The translations under genes were made by a program, and so were the position numbers. The notes beneath the pieces were generated by a model. That model was not told the DNA's origin. It made no database searches and saw nothing but the letters and a program-made list of their open reading frames with translations. This document shows, one piece after another, positions 1 to 12,919 of a stretch of DNA of 64,000 bases (positions are counted from its first letter, which is position 1; every line of letters starts with the position of its first letter). The DNA is from Hydra vulgaris (lineage: Eukaryota; Cnidaria; Hydrozoa; Anthoathecata; Hydridae): NCBI RefSeq assembly GCF_038396675.1, contig NC_088921.1:39713501-39777500 (forward strand), written 5' to 3'.

Positions 1-545
1 AATAAATGTTTGTTTGTTCTTGGTTTTTTACTTATTTGTTTTCAGATTCTTAAGACCAAGGCAACTTAGCTAAGCAAGTTTTGTTTTATTTTTTAATGCA
101 ATTGGAAAGAGCTGAAAGCTATTTTTTAGTGCAATTGGAAAGAACTGAAGTGTTTTTTAGTCACTTCACACAGTATAATTGGTACTGATTTGAGTAAGTC
201 TACTATATTTTTTTTTATTTTATATTGGATTTATTTTATAATGGATTTTATAATTGGATTTATGACATGAAAGTGATCAACTAATTACAGTCAGTAATTC
301 GTTAATCACTTACTCAATCAAATAATCTTACGCTGATCAAATAATTTTATGCATTTTAGTCTAGATTTTTTGTTAAATTAAAAATAATTGATGTAAATAA
401 ATATTGTTTAATATTTTTGATAAATGACTTATGTATATAAACATAAAAAGATATGGATTTCAATAAATCTTAGGTTTAAATATAGTCTTTGATTAGAAAA
501 GATCACAATTTGTAAGATTCTTTTACATTTTTTTATTATTCAGTT
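1..545. other. AT-rich sequence without recognised genes
   Basis: Only short direct repeats (GCAATTGGAAAGAGCTGAA twice near 100-150). Nothing coding was seen. Confidence 0.5.
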
Positions 546-550
546 GTAAC

Positions 551-679
551 AATAGTAATATTACTGGTAATATGTTCAATGATAATTGTGAAATTGAATA
601 ATTTCACTATTATCATTAAAATTGTTTAATTTCACTATTATCAATTATCATTGAACATATTACCAGTAATATTACTATT
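551..679. repeat. Palindromic repeat (MITE-like hairpin)
   Basis: AATAGTAATATTACTGGTAA plus TATGTTCAATGATAATTG at 551-588 is the reverse complement of 642-679. Inner copies of AATTTCACTATTATCA sit between. Confidence 0.85.
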
Positions 680-908
680 AAATTTAGACAATTTAGAACA
701 AAGCAAAGTATGAATTTTACTGTTTATCGTAACAATTAATAACAGTTTTAAATTTAAATGGTTTTAAATTTTTTTATGTTAAACATAATTATGTTCTTTT
801 TTTTTTTTAGTTGCCTTTGTCATCACTTGATTAGTTTGCTTACTGTTGAAACATGGTTTTAATTTTGTAAATTTAATACGATGTGAAATTTACTCTATTA
901 GCCATTAG

Positions 909-963
909 TCAACAGTTAGAGAGAAGCTGGAGCTTAATCAAGAAATGCTGGAAATTAAATCAA
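909..963 (+). other. Exon-like fragment (low confidence)
   Basis: Between an acceptor-like GCCATTAG and a donor-like TCAAG|GTAAAA one frame reads STVREKLELNQEMLEIKSR, a coiled-coil-like peptide. It could be an exon of a gene whose other parts lie outside the window. No family was recognised and chance is not excluded. Confidence 0.25.
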
Positions 964-1631
964 GGTAAAAAATAATTTTGTTTACTGGTAACATAATAAA
1001 ACCAGATACTACTATTTATTGCGTGTTTTTTTACTTTTTTTAACATGCTGCTTTGGAAACACTTTCTTTCTCTCCGTCTCTCTCTTTTAGATGAGAGGGA
1101 GATTTAATAAAACTTATGTAATTACTGAACTCTTACGTATTATAATTGTTCAAATTGTTTAACTATGTCCCTCGATTGTTCAAATATTGTAATAAATAAA
1201 ATTTTTTTAGTCCAAGTATTTTAGTTAATAAAATAACTTATTAAGTTGTGGTTTTATTTGGCAGTGTTACTATATTGTGTTGTCTAGCCTTTTTATAATC
1301 TTTTCTTTTTTAATTACTCTTTTATTACTTTACTTTTTTAATTACTATTTTTATAATCTTTTCTTTTTGAATTACTGGAGAGACAGTAATGTGTGCTCAC
1401 AAATATTTTAGGCTATGCGCTATTGTTACTGTGTTTTGTGTTGATAGACCTAGGTTGTTTAGCTATTTTTTATTCTTTATATTTTCTGTTATATTATTAT
1501 CCGAATTTTACTAACAATAAAATGCAAATAATACTTTTGTAATTAAAAATTGTAATTTTTTTTTTCGTTTCTTTTTTTAGGTATTTTCAGGCTTTACTTG
1601 ACTTTCTTTTTCTGGTACCTGTGTTGTGGCA

Positions 1632-1733
1632 GATTTTAAAAAGAACTTAACTGATGTTAATGCGGCCTTTATGTCTTTAACTATAACCAATGACATTGCT
1701 GATAGGGAGTCAAAGTTAAAATATTATTTATAG
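1632..1733 (+). other. Exon-like fragment ending in a stop (low confidence)
   Basis: After GTTGTGGCAG one frame reads FKKNLTDVNAAFMSLTITND then IADRESKLKYYL and a TAG. The composition is more protein-like than its surroundings. It might be a last exon following 909-963, or a retroelement scrap. Confidence 0.25.
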
Positions 1734-2038
1734 ATAAATTTGTATTTAATTTTTTAGATAATATATCAAGGTATTAATGTGTTTTTGTTATTAATGATTT
1801 AATTACTCATAACCCGTATTATGGGGTTGCTTACTGCTAGTTTTTTATTATTGTAAATTTCTACTGTTATTATTATAATTGTAGTTGTTATTGTTATTAC
1901 TACTGTTATTATTATAATGATTATTACGGTATTATTACACAGGTCAACAACAACAAAAAATTTCTGGTGCCGAGCAAACAATTTGTTTTTTGTATAGCAT
2001 TTCTCATTTTGATTTCAAATATGCAACTCATTTTTCAC

Positions 2039-2130
2039 CATCACGTCAAGTTATAAAGATTTATTAACGTCAAGTTGTAAAGATTTATCACGTCAAGTTG
2101 TAGAGATTTATCATCACGTCAAGTTGTAAA
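2039..2130 (+). repeat. Tandem repeat, about 25-base unit, four copies
   Basis: Repeats of CACGTCAAGTTGTAAAGATT with a variable ATCAT/TATTAA spacer. Confidence 0.85.
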
Positions 2131-2194
2131 CAAAAAATTTATAACACTTGCAATTTTAATTAAAGTGCAAAAGCGAATTTAAAAAATCACAAAA

Positions 2195-2425
2195 AAAATC
2201 ATACAGTTGGGTCGGTAATGGTACCAAACTGTTAGCCAACTGTTTCTTTACTGTTGGGACGTTAATGGTACCAACAGTTTATAAAACAGTTGGCTAAGTA
2301 TTGGTAAAAGCGTTACGTATTTTTCACGGTACCAACTAAATAGTCGACTGTTGGCCCAACTGTAGCTAATAGTTGGTTATTAGTGATCGGGCCAACTACT
2401 TACCAACTGTTTAATGTTTACTGAG
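2195..2425. repeat. Direct and inverted CCAACTGT-rich repeat block
   Basis: Many copies of ACAGTTGG / CCAACTGT and GGTACCAA within 230 bases, partly palindromic. Probably a decayed MITE. Confidence 0.6.
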
Positions 2426-2717
2426 AAATTTTTTTAATTTTTTCTGTAATGGTGTTATTTCCTACTTTGTAAGTTTGAAAAAAATACACTTTTTTTTAAT
2501 ATAGTGGCTGTCACGGCTGTAGGATTTATTATAAACACGTTCAGATGCTTTGGGTTTGATACCTTTCTTACGAAGTTCTTTTTTTGTTTCTTTCATAATG
2601 TTCTTTACTGTATTCTCTATTTATTTTGTTATTAAACATAACTGGAAGATGTTTATTGCAGTGATGTCGTTGCATAGTACTGGAAGGTATTTGTTGCGCT
2701 TTTACTGCAAAAATCAA

Positions 2718-2876
2718 CATGATGCAACCGTGACGCAGTGGTTAGACTCCTGACTCAGAACCAAAAGCTCCGGGGTTCTACCCCGGCTCTAGCCCAATAA
2801 GCGACATTATTAAGGAAGGAGGCGTGAAATTCCTAGTTAAATGCTCTTCTGCGGTGCTCTGTAATATTAAATATTT
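2718..2876 (+). repeat. tRNA-derived SINE, copy 1
   Basis: CCGTGACGCAGTGGTTAGAC is an A-box-like start and GGGGTTCTACCCCGG is B-box-like. The non-tRNA body follows: CCCAATAAGCGACATT, GGAAGGAGGCGTGAA, TTCCTAGTTAAATGCTCTTC and GCGGTGCTCTGTAAT. The same body recurs at 4016 and 26836 in reverse. Confidence 0.75.
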
Positions 2877-2879
2877 TTA

Positions 2880-4015
2880 AAGCACGCTAAAATCTACAGT
2901 GCAGTGACGAGCTTTAGGGAGGGAGGGGGAGAACCATGGGGTAGTAGCCCCTCTTCCCCCCTCCCTTTGGACTTTTTTTCAGAAATGTTCTTTTTTAAAT
3001 TGACTATTATACAGAATTTAATTATTATACTGACAAATGAAATTGACTATTATACGTAAATATACGTATATAAACTTGATTACTACACAAAGGTACAAAA
3101 AATAAAAAAATAAAGTTACTTATAAATGACAATATGCGGACCTTTTTTTTTTTAGACTTTTTTTAGCCCCCTCCTTGGCGAGTGACAAAACTTGTCCTTG
3201 CTACAGTGCAACAAGTTAAATGTTGTAATCTACTTAGCACACATTCTTTGGTAAAATGTTAGAACAATGTTGCGAACAAAACGTTCTACTCTAAATTATT
3301 AAAGTATAATATAATTGTATTATATTTTATTAAGTTAATGTAAAATTATATATACGCAATAAAAAAAAAAAGGGCAAAAAAATGAACTTGCAGATTATGC
3401 GGTTTTGAAAAAAAATAGGAAAAGTAGAAGTACATCGGATATATTTAAAGTAATAAAGTATGTAGTTTGTAGTATATAATTTTTTTTTTTTAATTTATTA
3501 TAAAGAAAATCATTTAGAAGACGCAAGCATTTTAGGATTGGAGTTGAATAAAGTTTCTAAATTTATTTCAGAAAACTATGAAACGCTTGGTAATATAGGT
3601 CACAAGGGTTTCTCTTATTTAATTTGTTTTGGTCTTGGTTGATGTGATGAACTTGATTTGTTGATGACAAAAATATCAAAATAATCTAGTTTACTTATAG
3701 TCTTTCTTTTATAAGGTCAATTCGTCTGAACCATTCAGAACCCTTGAAAATAGTGAACTTCGCTACTTACAAATCAAATTTTATGTTTATATATCAATAT
3801 GATATGCGCTCGACTTAAGAACTAATTAAAACCATATTATTTAATCATGATATAGTCTTGAATCAACACAAGTAAGGTTTTAATAAATTCATGGAAAAAC
3901 CATAAACATTTAGTTATTTGACATATTCAATAAACTTTACTCCTAAGATTGGATTGATAAGAATTGAGGTTTTTAAATCTTTTCATTATCTTACTTAAGT
4001 TTTTAAATATTTTAA
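2880..4015. other. Non-coding stretch
   Basis: Two T-rich related segments near 2930-3000 and 3140-3200 (CCCCTCTTCCCCCCTCC and AGCCCCCTCCTTGGCG) suggest a decayed repeat. No open frame of interest. Confidence 0.45.
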
Positions 4016-4132
4016 TTATCACAGAGTACCGCGGAAGAGCATTTAATAGGAAGCTCACGTCTACTTCCTAACAGATGCCACAAAACTTGCGACAAAATTC
4101 TGAGACAGATGAGCTACCACTGCGCAACGGCT
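4016..4132 (-). repeat. tRNA-derived SINE, copy 2
   Basis: The reverse complement begins GCCGTTGCGCAGTGGTAGC and ends CTCTTCCGCGGTACTCTGTG. The B-box region has diverged. Confidence 0.65.
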
Positions 4133-5315
4133 GCTCACAATATTTCTTTTTATTATTATTATTTTTTTTTTTTGTATTATTAAATTTAGATAAAACTTCA
4201 TCTAATTTTAATAATGCTAAACGTTTTCAAAGCTCTGCTGGTTTTGTAAAGCATCGTTGATTTTTTCTGATTTGTTTTTCAACTAAGCAGCTTTTATATT
4301 GCAAGTCTAGTAGAAATTAAGTCATTTTTAGTTTGTTGTGCGTAATCTAGAATAAGTTATATTAAAAAGTACATAAATTGCATTAAAAACTAAAAATTAG
4401 AAAAACCTAATACCTCAGTGGGAACAAGGCGTGTTTTAGAAATCTAAAAATTAACTCGTTTTGAAGCGTATTTTTTTGTGTGATACGTTTTTTTATACGA
4501 GTGATTTCGTTTTTTAATCGCCTTCAACCTGTCTTACGCCCACAGAGATATAAAAAATGAAATGATATATTTAGTTTTCTATGCGTAAGTAAGATGCTTA
4601 AAGAATGCAATGTTTTTTTCCAGGAAAGTGTAAGCAAAAAATTTGAGGATGTTTGAAAGTCACATTTTTTTTAATAAAAGAAAACTAAAAAAAAAAACTA
4701 ATAAAGCAACTATAACTTTTTTAACTATTTTTTTCTTACTAATATTTAAATATATATATATTTAACTTCTAATCTAGAATAACCAGGATATTATTAGGAA
4801 TACGAAATTACTCTTTCTGAATAGTTTTTAGGACTGTTAATGGTTATGAAGTTTTTTCTTTCTTTTTTGTAGACTTTTTTCATATTATTTTTAAAATTTC
4901 ATATTATTTTTGAAAACTTTCAAGTTATCATTTTGAAAATCAAAAGGTATGAAGTTGTTACAAACCTGTAAGTTAACTAATGGTGTCATTTGTAAAAGAA
5001 TTAAAAATTAAAATATTTACAACGATAGTGTAGGGTGGGGCAGTTTACCCCATTATTGGTTATTATTTTTAATGTTTGTTATCTTTTATAATAAATGTTA
5101 TTTTAAACATTGGATTTATAATGAGAAATTAGAGGAAAATATTGCTTATGTTGGGTGAACATAAATTTTTTCTATTAGAAAAATAAACCAAAAAACCTTT
5201 TTATAAAGATTTTTTTAAAAAAAATAATAAACTACCTGCAATAAACCAAAACCCTCAATTTATGTATAAACAATGCTGCACTTAAAATATCAGTGGTTAT
5301 CACTTAAAATATCAG
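4133..5315. other. Non-coding stretch
   Basis: AT-rich DNA with no recognised repeat or gene up to the transposon end at 5316. Confidence 0.45.
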
Positions 5316-6461
5316 ACACTATATAGAGTATTCCCGAGGGTCACGTGACTCAAGAAACGTTGCCATTATCAGAGGATAAAAAAAGTAAACAATCTGTTTG
5401 CGGTATTAATTCTAACTAGCTGATCTGACCCGTAAAAATACGGGTTTTTGTAAGTCTATTCCACTCTGAACTTTTCTATACTTTTTCCTTTCATATATAT
5501 CCTTGCTTTCCGGACCCATAAAATACAGGTCTTTACCAAACCTACCTTTTCTATACTTATCTATATCAAATCAAATCAATCAAATCAAATGTATTCTGAA
5601 ATAAATTTTACATTTCATGGAATATATACATACTTAAAACTAGTACAAGTACTAGTTTTAAGTAAACACCATAATATGAAACTAAAACACCAAACTAAAA
5701 AGCCACCAAAAAAAATAAAAAAAAACGTAAAACAATGCAATACTTAAACGAAAAACTTTATGGAATAATAGTTAAGTAAGAAGTTTGATAAGTTTGATAA
5801 ATTTAGGACAAAATTCAAATTGCTTTTATACATCTATCTAGAATAAAAGACTTTTATATACCTAATTAAAATATAGCAATAAAAGAGAATTTATTCTATT
5901 CCACACCAATCATTTCTATACCTATGATTTGTTTACTTCAATATTTTTCCGTAAAATAATTCATTTCAAAAAATTGCTTTAAGAGCAAAAATATTAACAT
6001 GCGCACCCTTTCAGCATACCTAGATCTTATAAGAGATTTATAATTAGGTTTGTTTTTCTTCTAAATGCATATCATTGATAGTTCAGTGGTTTAATGCGCT
6101 GTCATCAGTGTCGTTTTGGGGGATTAAAGATCTCCCCTAATAAATTTTGAATATTTTTCGATCTAACTGTGCTTAAAGCAATATTTATAGCAAAATTTTT
6201 ATTATAGTATGTATCTATAATAATTATAGCAATATTAATAGCAAAAACATATTTGTATAGCAAAAAAATTTTGTAATTGTTAAAATAAAATCAAACGTTC
6301 TCTTATTTTTATAGATTTATATGATTGTTCCATATACTGCATGCAAACTCAACATATGCTAAAGACGTTTACTTTTAAAGACGTTTGTACGCAACGCTAT
6401 ACAAATAGCAGAACTAAGAAGATCTTAGGCCATTAAAAACTATAGACTAGAAAATGCTAAG

Positions 6462-6665
6462 AGTTCGTCCATAAATTACGCAACGCTAAATTTATTTTTA
6501 AAAAAGAAGAAGGAGATCTTCCGTTCTTTTAAGTGGCGATTTTCATTAAACTTGATGAGCTATTTTGATTTTTTATCTAATATATGACTCTGCAAGGGAA
6601 AATTTTGATCTTTTTTGTTTTGTTCATTAGTGAAATTTAGCGTTGCATAATTTATGGACGATCCC
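6462..6665. mobile_element. MITE with about 32-base TIRs
   Basis: TTCGTCCATAAATTACGCAA then CGCTAAATTT at 6464-6493 is inverted at 6633-6662 (AAATTTAGCGTTGCATAATT then TATGGACGA). The 140-base interior has no coding potential. It is nested inside the 5316-9354 element. Confidence 0.8.
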
Positions 6666-6857
6666 TTATTTAAAAGTTTAGATTAGGGATCAGCCAAAAA
6701 GTATATAAAGCAAAAAATAATGGAGCATAATACTATTTTGATGGTTATCTAAATTTTGTCGTTGTTGCAAACTCAAAAAAACTTGTAGATAGTCTTTATA
6801 AAACTTCACAAGTATTTTGTACTTTAAAAATCTAAAAAAATTTAAAAAAAAGATTCC

Positions 6858-6930
6858 CAGTGATTGAACTCGAACCAAGGCTCTCTAGTTCAGAAGCTCA
6901 ACGCGCTAACCACTCGTCTATGCTGGTACA
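6858..6930 (-). repeat. tRNA-like element (SINE head or tRNA pseudogene)
   Basis: The reverse complement has CAGCATAGACGAGTGGTTAG (A box) and CCTTGGTTCGAGTTCAATCA (B box) about 35 bases apart. No convincing 7-bp acceptor stem. Confidence 0.5.
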
Positions 6931-7224
6931 TTGCTGATAGAAATTTTAAAACTATATAAAAAATTTTTCTAACAAAAATTAATGCTGTAGATTAAAAATA
7001 AGGGAGAGATTGACACAATGCAGTTTTCAAGCAAAAGTAAAACTGTTAAACTTAATATATGTTTTAGTGTGTTTTAACATTACATAATTTGAAGTTTACG
7101 TACGTTAGATATTTGCATATACTTTCGTTCAGATTTTCTTATTAAAACAAAGCTGCAGCAACTCTTTCTCGCCATTACCTCGGTTGCAATAGCTGCCGAG
7201 TGTTCTGTGTCAAACAGGCTCGAA

Positions 7225-7448
<224 letters not shown>

Positions 7449-7607
7449 AAGTTCAGTATTATTATATAGATACCATTTGTAATAGGTTTTTATTAGGTTT
7501 TAGTACCAATCTTAATATAATATTTAATATCAATGTGTTAAAATAATCAAGATTTTTTTAATTTTAAAATCAATATCAAATTTATTTACTAAATTTACTA
7601 TAAAAAA

Positions 7608-8390
7608 ATGTCGTACTACAAAATGTACCTTCCAAAAACAGGTATGATCATAAATCTTATACAAAGGTACATAGAGACTTGTTTAATTCCAAATAACGAA
7701 TCCAAAAATAATAAAGAAACCTTTCCAGCTGCAGCTCACAGTGATTTAATAAATTATCTATTATTTTCACCAAGTTCTTATACATCTGAAGATATGAAGC
7801 CCTATAAATCATGGAAACGTTTAAATTAGAAATAACATATTTAGTAAGTTTTTTTGTTGTTTTATTCTCAAAATCTAAATGATACCCAAAGTAATCCATG
7901 GATTTTTTCAAAATTTAATATCCTCACTGTAATTGCAAAGGAGGCATCACTGAAGCATCTACACATCGCTGCAATTTTATTTTGATTGATAAAACTGTTA
8001 TAATGTGAGAATCTAAAACAGTAACTGATTATAATTCCTTATGGTTACCACCAAACCTACCAGCAAAGTTAACAACAAAATATTTTTTAAATTATAAATC
8101 AAAACTAAAGGCAGCTATTTTATGAACAATCCTTGCATCAGCTCATGAATACTCTGAATCTTATAACTCTAAAGTACCAGGTGATGTTATTAAGTGTTCT
8201 TTTTTTAAAAAATACGCTTAGAAATTAAATTTCTATACAGTTATAGAAAAACAATTGCAAGATATGATTGAAATTGAAAAAACTCGTTATCGTTAATTAG
8301 AAAAAAACATTCAATTATGACTTAAAAAAGACCAAGGATATTATTACCAAGCAAAAACTCAACTTCTTGTTACTGAATATTAATGCTGCA
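7608..8390 (+). pseudogene. SWIM zinc-finger transposon protein remnant
   Basis: DLINYLLFSPSSYTSEDMKP then YKSWKRLN (to 7829) matches a segment seen in transposon-linked proteins that combine a SWIM finger with a YqaJ-type nuclease. After a gap CNCKGGITEAS and, in the next frame, HIAAILF (7930-7985) form the CxCx(n)CxH SWIM finger. YNSLWLPPNLPAKLTTKYF follows (8030-8090). Stops and frameshifts are frequent and no nuclease domain was recognised. The family memory is general, not a database result. Confidence 0.55.
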
Positions 8391-8868
8391 ATTTTTTAAT
8401 TTATAGATTTTTTGTGAAGAAATCTTAACATATCAAATCAATCCTTATCTTTAAAAAATTAATTTTGCAACGAGTGAACATGAGCACATTGAAAGTAATG
8501 TTTTACCATTTCAAGGTTTAACTTGTACTGTCACATCAGTTCAGAAGACGGCGACATAGTTGTAAGATGTACCAATATACATTGTAAAATTAAAAGTTGC
8601 TAAAGGTAATGGTTTTGGGACAAAAAAACATTTAGGGATATTATAAATCTAAACAAGCATTCTAAAGATAAAAAAATGCATGTTAAGAGAAAAAACTTCA
8701 TTAACTGTTGAACAAAAATGTTGAGAGAGAGAGAAGAGAATTTATTTATTAATAAACATTAAAAAAAAAAAAAGATTCAGATAAAATGATATTTTGTTCA
8801 GTTAATCTCGTAAACATCTGTATAGTTTAATGGCATATTATTTAAATTTATTTAGCAAATAATTTTAG

Positions 8869-8959
8869 TAGCATTTATTTAGCAAATAATTTGAACAATA
8901 ATTTAAATAATGGCATATTATTTAAATTATTGTTCAAATTATTTGCTAAATAAATGCTA
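8869..8959. repeat. Perfect hairpin with 43-base arms
   Basis: Arms 8869-8911 and 8917-8959 are exact reverse complements with a GGCAT loop. Inside the 5316-9354 element. Confidence 0.95.
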
Positions 8960-9359
8960 GTAAAGTTAACCAAATCACATACTGAATAAAAATTTTTATC
9001 TAATGTTGTATGAGATTCTCCATCTTTAGTAAATAAAAAATTAACGGTATCAAGTCAAAGAGAACTCTTTGTCATATTTTACAATTTCAGGAAGTTTAAA
9101 AAATCTAATTTTCTGGTGGTTTTCTATTTTAGTTAATTTCGATATATAATTTATAACACCTATGATATATTATAATTAATATTTTATAAAGTTTTATGTG
9201 CAACTAAAGTTCCACCCTAAAATTAAAAACCCTTTATTTAAAAATCTTAATGGTATATTTATTATTTTATCGGCTTTGTTTACATTTTTATCCTCTCATA
9301 ATGGCAACGTTTCTTGAGTCACATGACCCACGGGAATGCTCTATAGTAGTTATATAGAT

Positions 9360-10042
9360 TGTTTGTACTTGCAAATTTTTAATCTTGTATCCAGGCTTTT
9401 AACAGATTAAATAATATCAATGTACAAATATACATGCTTTGAATTTTAACACGAGACATAATAATGCGTGTTAAGTATTCGCGATGCGTGTAACATTTAA
9501 AACGAATAGAGTTGTATTGATAGCATTATTTTGGTGGTGATAATGGTAGCACTCATCTACCATTATCACTTGGGTAATAGGCAAATCAAATATGTTCAAC
9601 ATATGTTTAAGCCACACACATAATACTAATGGATCCGCTACTGTTTATAACCATGTTATTCCAATTTAAATTGATGAACTGCATCAACAAGGAAGTTTTT
9701 ATATTACACTTTGTTTTACAATTAAAATTGACGATATGTTTATTTAATTTGCTTCCGTCATTGGTTATGATACGTCCGTTTGATACTTTTTTTACGGAAC
9801 TGTTAAATCTGAGTGTAGAAAAAAACCGTATTCAACTTTTTTTTCATCTCCTTGCGATGTATTAGTAACTTATATGTAATAAAAGGTATGTACGTCTTAT
9901 ATGCCGAAAGTTAAGTGCGGCCTAAACGAAAACACGGAAACTAAATTTGTCAATATGCTTTAAAAATTGCTTCAAAAACTTAAATGTATATATGTTTTGT
10001 TTTTTTAACATAAAAATAAGCAAGTTCTTTAACTTTTGTATA
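9360..10042 (+). promoter_or_regulatory. Upstream region of the WIF-NTR gene
   Basis: The 680 bases between the 4-kb transposon and exon 1 would contain the promoter and 5' UTR. A small hairpin (GATAATGGTAG...CTACCATTATC) lies at 9537-9571. No TATA box could be singled out in this composition. Confidence 0.3.
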
Positions 10043-10154
10043 ATGAAGGCTATCATTACATTTTTCTTTTTGCAATGTTGCTTTCTTACTAAGTCAGCTT
10101 CATCAACGTTAGATGTCCGTTTAAATGGATTCGATCTAAAAAGTCTTTTAATGG
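10043..10154 (+). CDS. WIF-NTR gene exon 1 (signal peptide)
   Basis: Encodes residues 1-37 plus the first base of Gly38. It holds the signal peptide and the first WIF strand ([17 protein letters not shown], comparable to the LWIDAHQARVLIG start of WIF1). The donor is ATGG|GTAAAT, phase 1. Confidence 0.75.
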
Positions 10155-12824
10155 GTAAATGATATTTTTATTTTACTGAGTACATCACAAATTAATAGAT
10201 AAAGCATATATTTTATACAAAAAATTATTTTATATATACTTATAATAATAAATGTTTCAATTAACTATGTTATATGTTTATTATGATATATGTTTCAATT
10301 AACTATGTTATATGTTTATAATGATAAATGTTACAATATTTTGTTGAGGTATAAGTTAAATTGTTTTTTAAAAATTTCATTTTTAATTAATAGTATTACT
10401 ACATTATAATAGTGATGTCATACTTATTTTAAACATAATTGTCATAAAATAGTGTAGTTGTAATACTTTTCTTTAAAAATATTTGCTTTGATTTCTTGAT
10501 TTCATTTAAAAATTAATTATGCAAAATAAAAGAATGCTCAACATTTTGAGCTTGGTTCATCGACAACATTTTTTTTTTGAAAATTAGCAAAATTGAAATG
10601 CTAAAACCTTATCTTAAATTAATTTTAAAAAAATGTTTGGACAAAAATTATTGTAAAGGTTATGAAAATCAGATTAAAAAAACATTTGATTTTATGGTTT
10701 ACAAATTTTTAAGTTAAGAAGCAGGTAGTCTGAAAGTAAAAATACGTCCATTTAAAGTAAAAAAATGTAAAAATACGCCCATTTAAAGTAAAAGGAAAGT
10801 AAAAATACGCCCATTTAAATTTACTTGTTTTATTGTTTTAATAACAAATTTAATCAAGCTCAAAGCGATGCATACTGACCATCTTAACTCGGAAATTAAA
10901 AAAAACTTAATAAATAAAATGTTGATTTCATAGGGTATTTTTGAACGTCTCATATCAAATGTCCGTGCTAAAGCTCTGCATTAAGGGTGTCTCATTACAA
11001 TAAATCTCATTTTTTTTACATGCATTTTTTGTTGTTAATTTAGGTGGTATGAAAAAATAATTTTATAATTTAAGCAATGATTAACTAATCAAACTTTAAA
11101 ACTTATTTTTAGTGTAAACAAACAGTATTTTTTTACACGGAAAGTATTCATACGGAAAGCATTCATACGGAGAATATTCACATTTTTTTCTGCCGAACAT
11201 GAATTCCTAAAATCTATTTATTCGTCTAGAATATTTAGATTAACATAGAATAAAAGCCGTTCTTTTTTTCATTAAAAAATTTTTTTATGGAGAACCATGA
11301 AAAAACGATTCATGTTAATGAAAAGTATTTCTCATACCAAATATTTAACTTGTATATATTCAGAACTCTCATTTCAATAAAATAATGCTTCGAATGAGAG
11401 AAGCGATTTGCAAAATTGATTATACGGATTGCGCGTTTCTGACGGAGGAAAATGTGGAGAGAACAGAAATATGGCGATAACTACTGATTTCAGATTTGTC
11501 CCCTTCTTTAAAAATAGGAATAATTTTTGCAATTTTTGATTGTTAAAAAGAACTTTAAGTTGTTCAAAGCAATCCATAACCACGTTTCCATTAATTTGAT
11601 TTGCTCCAATTGCTTTATTTTTTTAGGTAGATTTGAAGGCTCTTTCAAACTCATCGAACATTAATAAGGAAGGTTCATTTGAATTCATCTGAACTCATCT
11701 GAACAAATGCAATTATCCAGGGCTTCTAGATAATCAGTAAACAAAGACTTGATCTTAGGGGTTTTTCAGACAGTGTTGGTCCTTTTCATGGTTCACGAGT
11801 GAAATATTTTTTAATTCTTGAGTTATAGTTATTGGTTCATATAAACTTTTGTTATCGACTGTAATCATTTGTAGCAGGAAACCAGAGCATGATTTCTTTT
11901 GCCAATAATTTCTTATAACTATAGGTTACTTACCAATAATATGTCAAAACATACCTCTAGTAGTAACAGTTCCACCATATGAAAGTGGTTGTCACAACTC
12001 TCTGCCTCCAAAATTAAAATATTTCATAGTGCCCTATATATCATGGTGCAGCACTCTCCTATTTTGTTTAATGTATAAATGTAAAACCAACTTATCGCTT
12101 GTTATTTTCGTAATTTTTAGTTACAAAAATATAGAAATGAATATACTTCAAAGAAATTAATATATTTTAATTTAATCCAACAATCGTTTTCTATAACCAA
12201 CTTTGAAAAACTTTTTATTTCATTTCGGGGACCATTTTTATTTAACAAATTCGTTTTATAAACTTTTAAAGATATTTCTCAAGATTTAAACTTTAACTCC
12301 TTTTAAATAAATGGTTAATCAATGAATAGAGCGTGGCATTTTTTACAAAATCTAAGAAATCTCATGAACAGTGCGTCGGATTTACATAATTTTTTCACCT
12401 TTGGAAAAATAAAAACAAGTTGACTATTTACGTTTTCTTATCCATCTTTATTTTATTTAGTACATGCATATTTAGTATAATTTTTTTTTCCTATTAAAAA
12501 GAGGGGCTCATTTTCGATGTTTATTGTATATTAGTATTAGCCGTTCTATTAACATCTTCTTCGCGTCTTCTTCGAGTTTCCGCGTTCTTCAACATTTATT
12601 AAATTAAACAATTTTTGTAATATATTTCTTCTTATAGATATTTTAAATTTATTATTAGAATATTAATTCTTATATTAAATATGATAAATTTAATTTACAT
12701 AGTTTAATAATGAATATTAAAGTATGTACCAGTCATTACTGATTATGATCATGAATATTAACAAAATTAATATATAAAATGTTAAAAATAATAAGTATAA
12801 ATTCCAAAAAAATTATATTTATTC

Positions 12825-12919
<95 letters not shown>

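Noticed and set aside
2718..2795. tRNA gene
   Set aside because: A and B boxes are present, but the acceptor stem does not pair and the same body repeats elsewhere, so it is a tRNA-derived SINE.
6075..6150. Possible second tRNA-like element in the SWIM transposon
   Set aside because: An A-box-like AGTTCAGTGGTTTAATGCG is present but no B box could be found.
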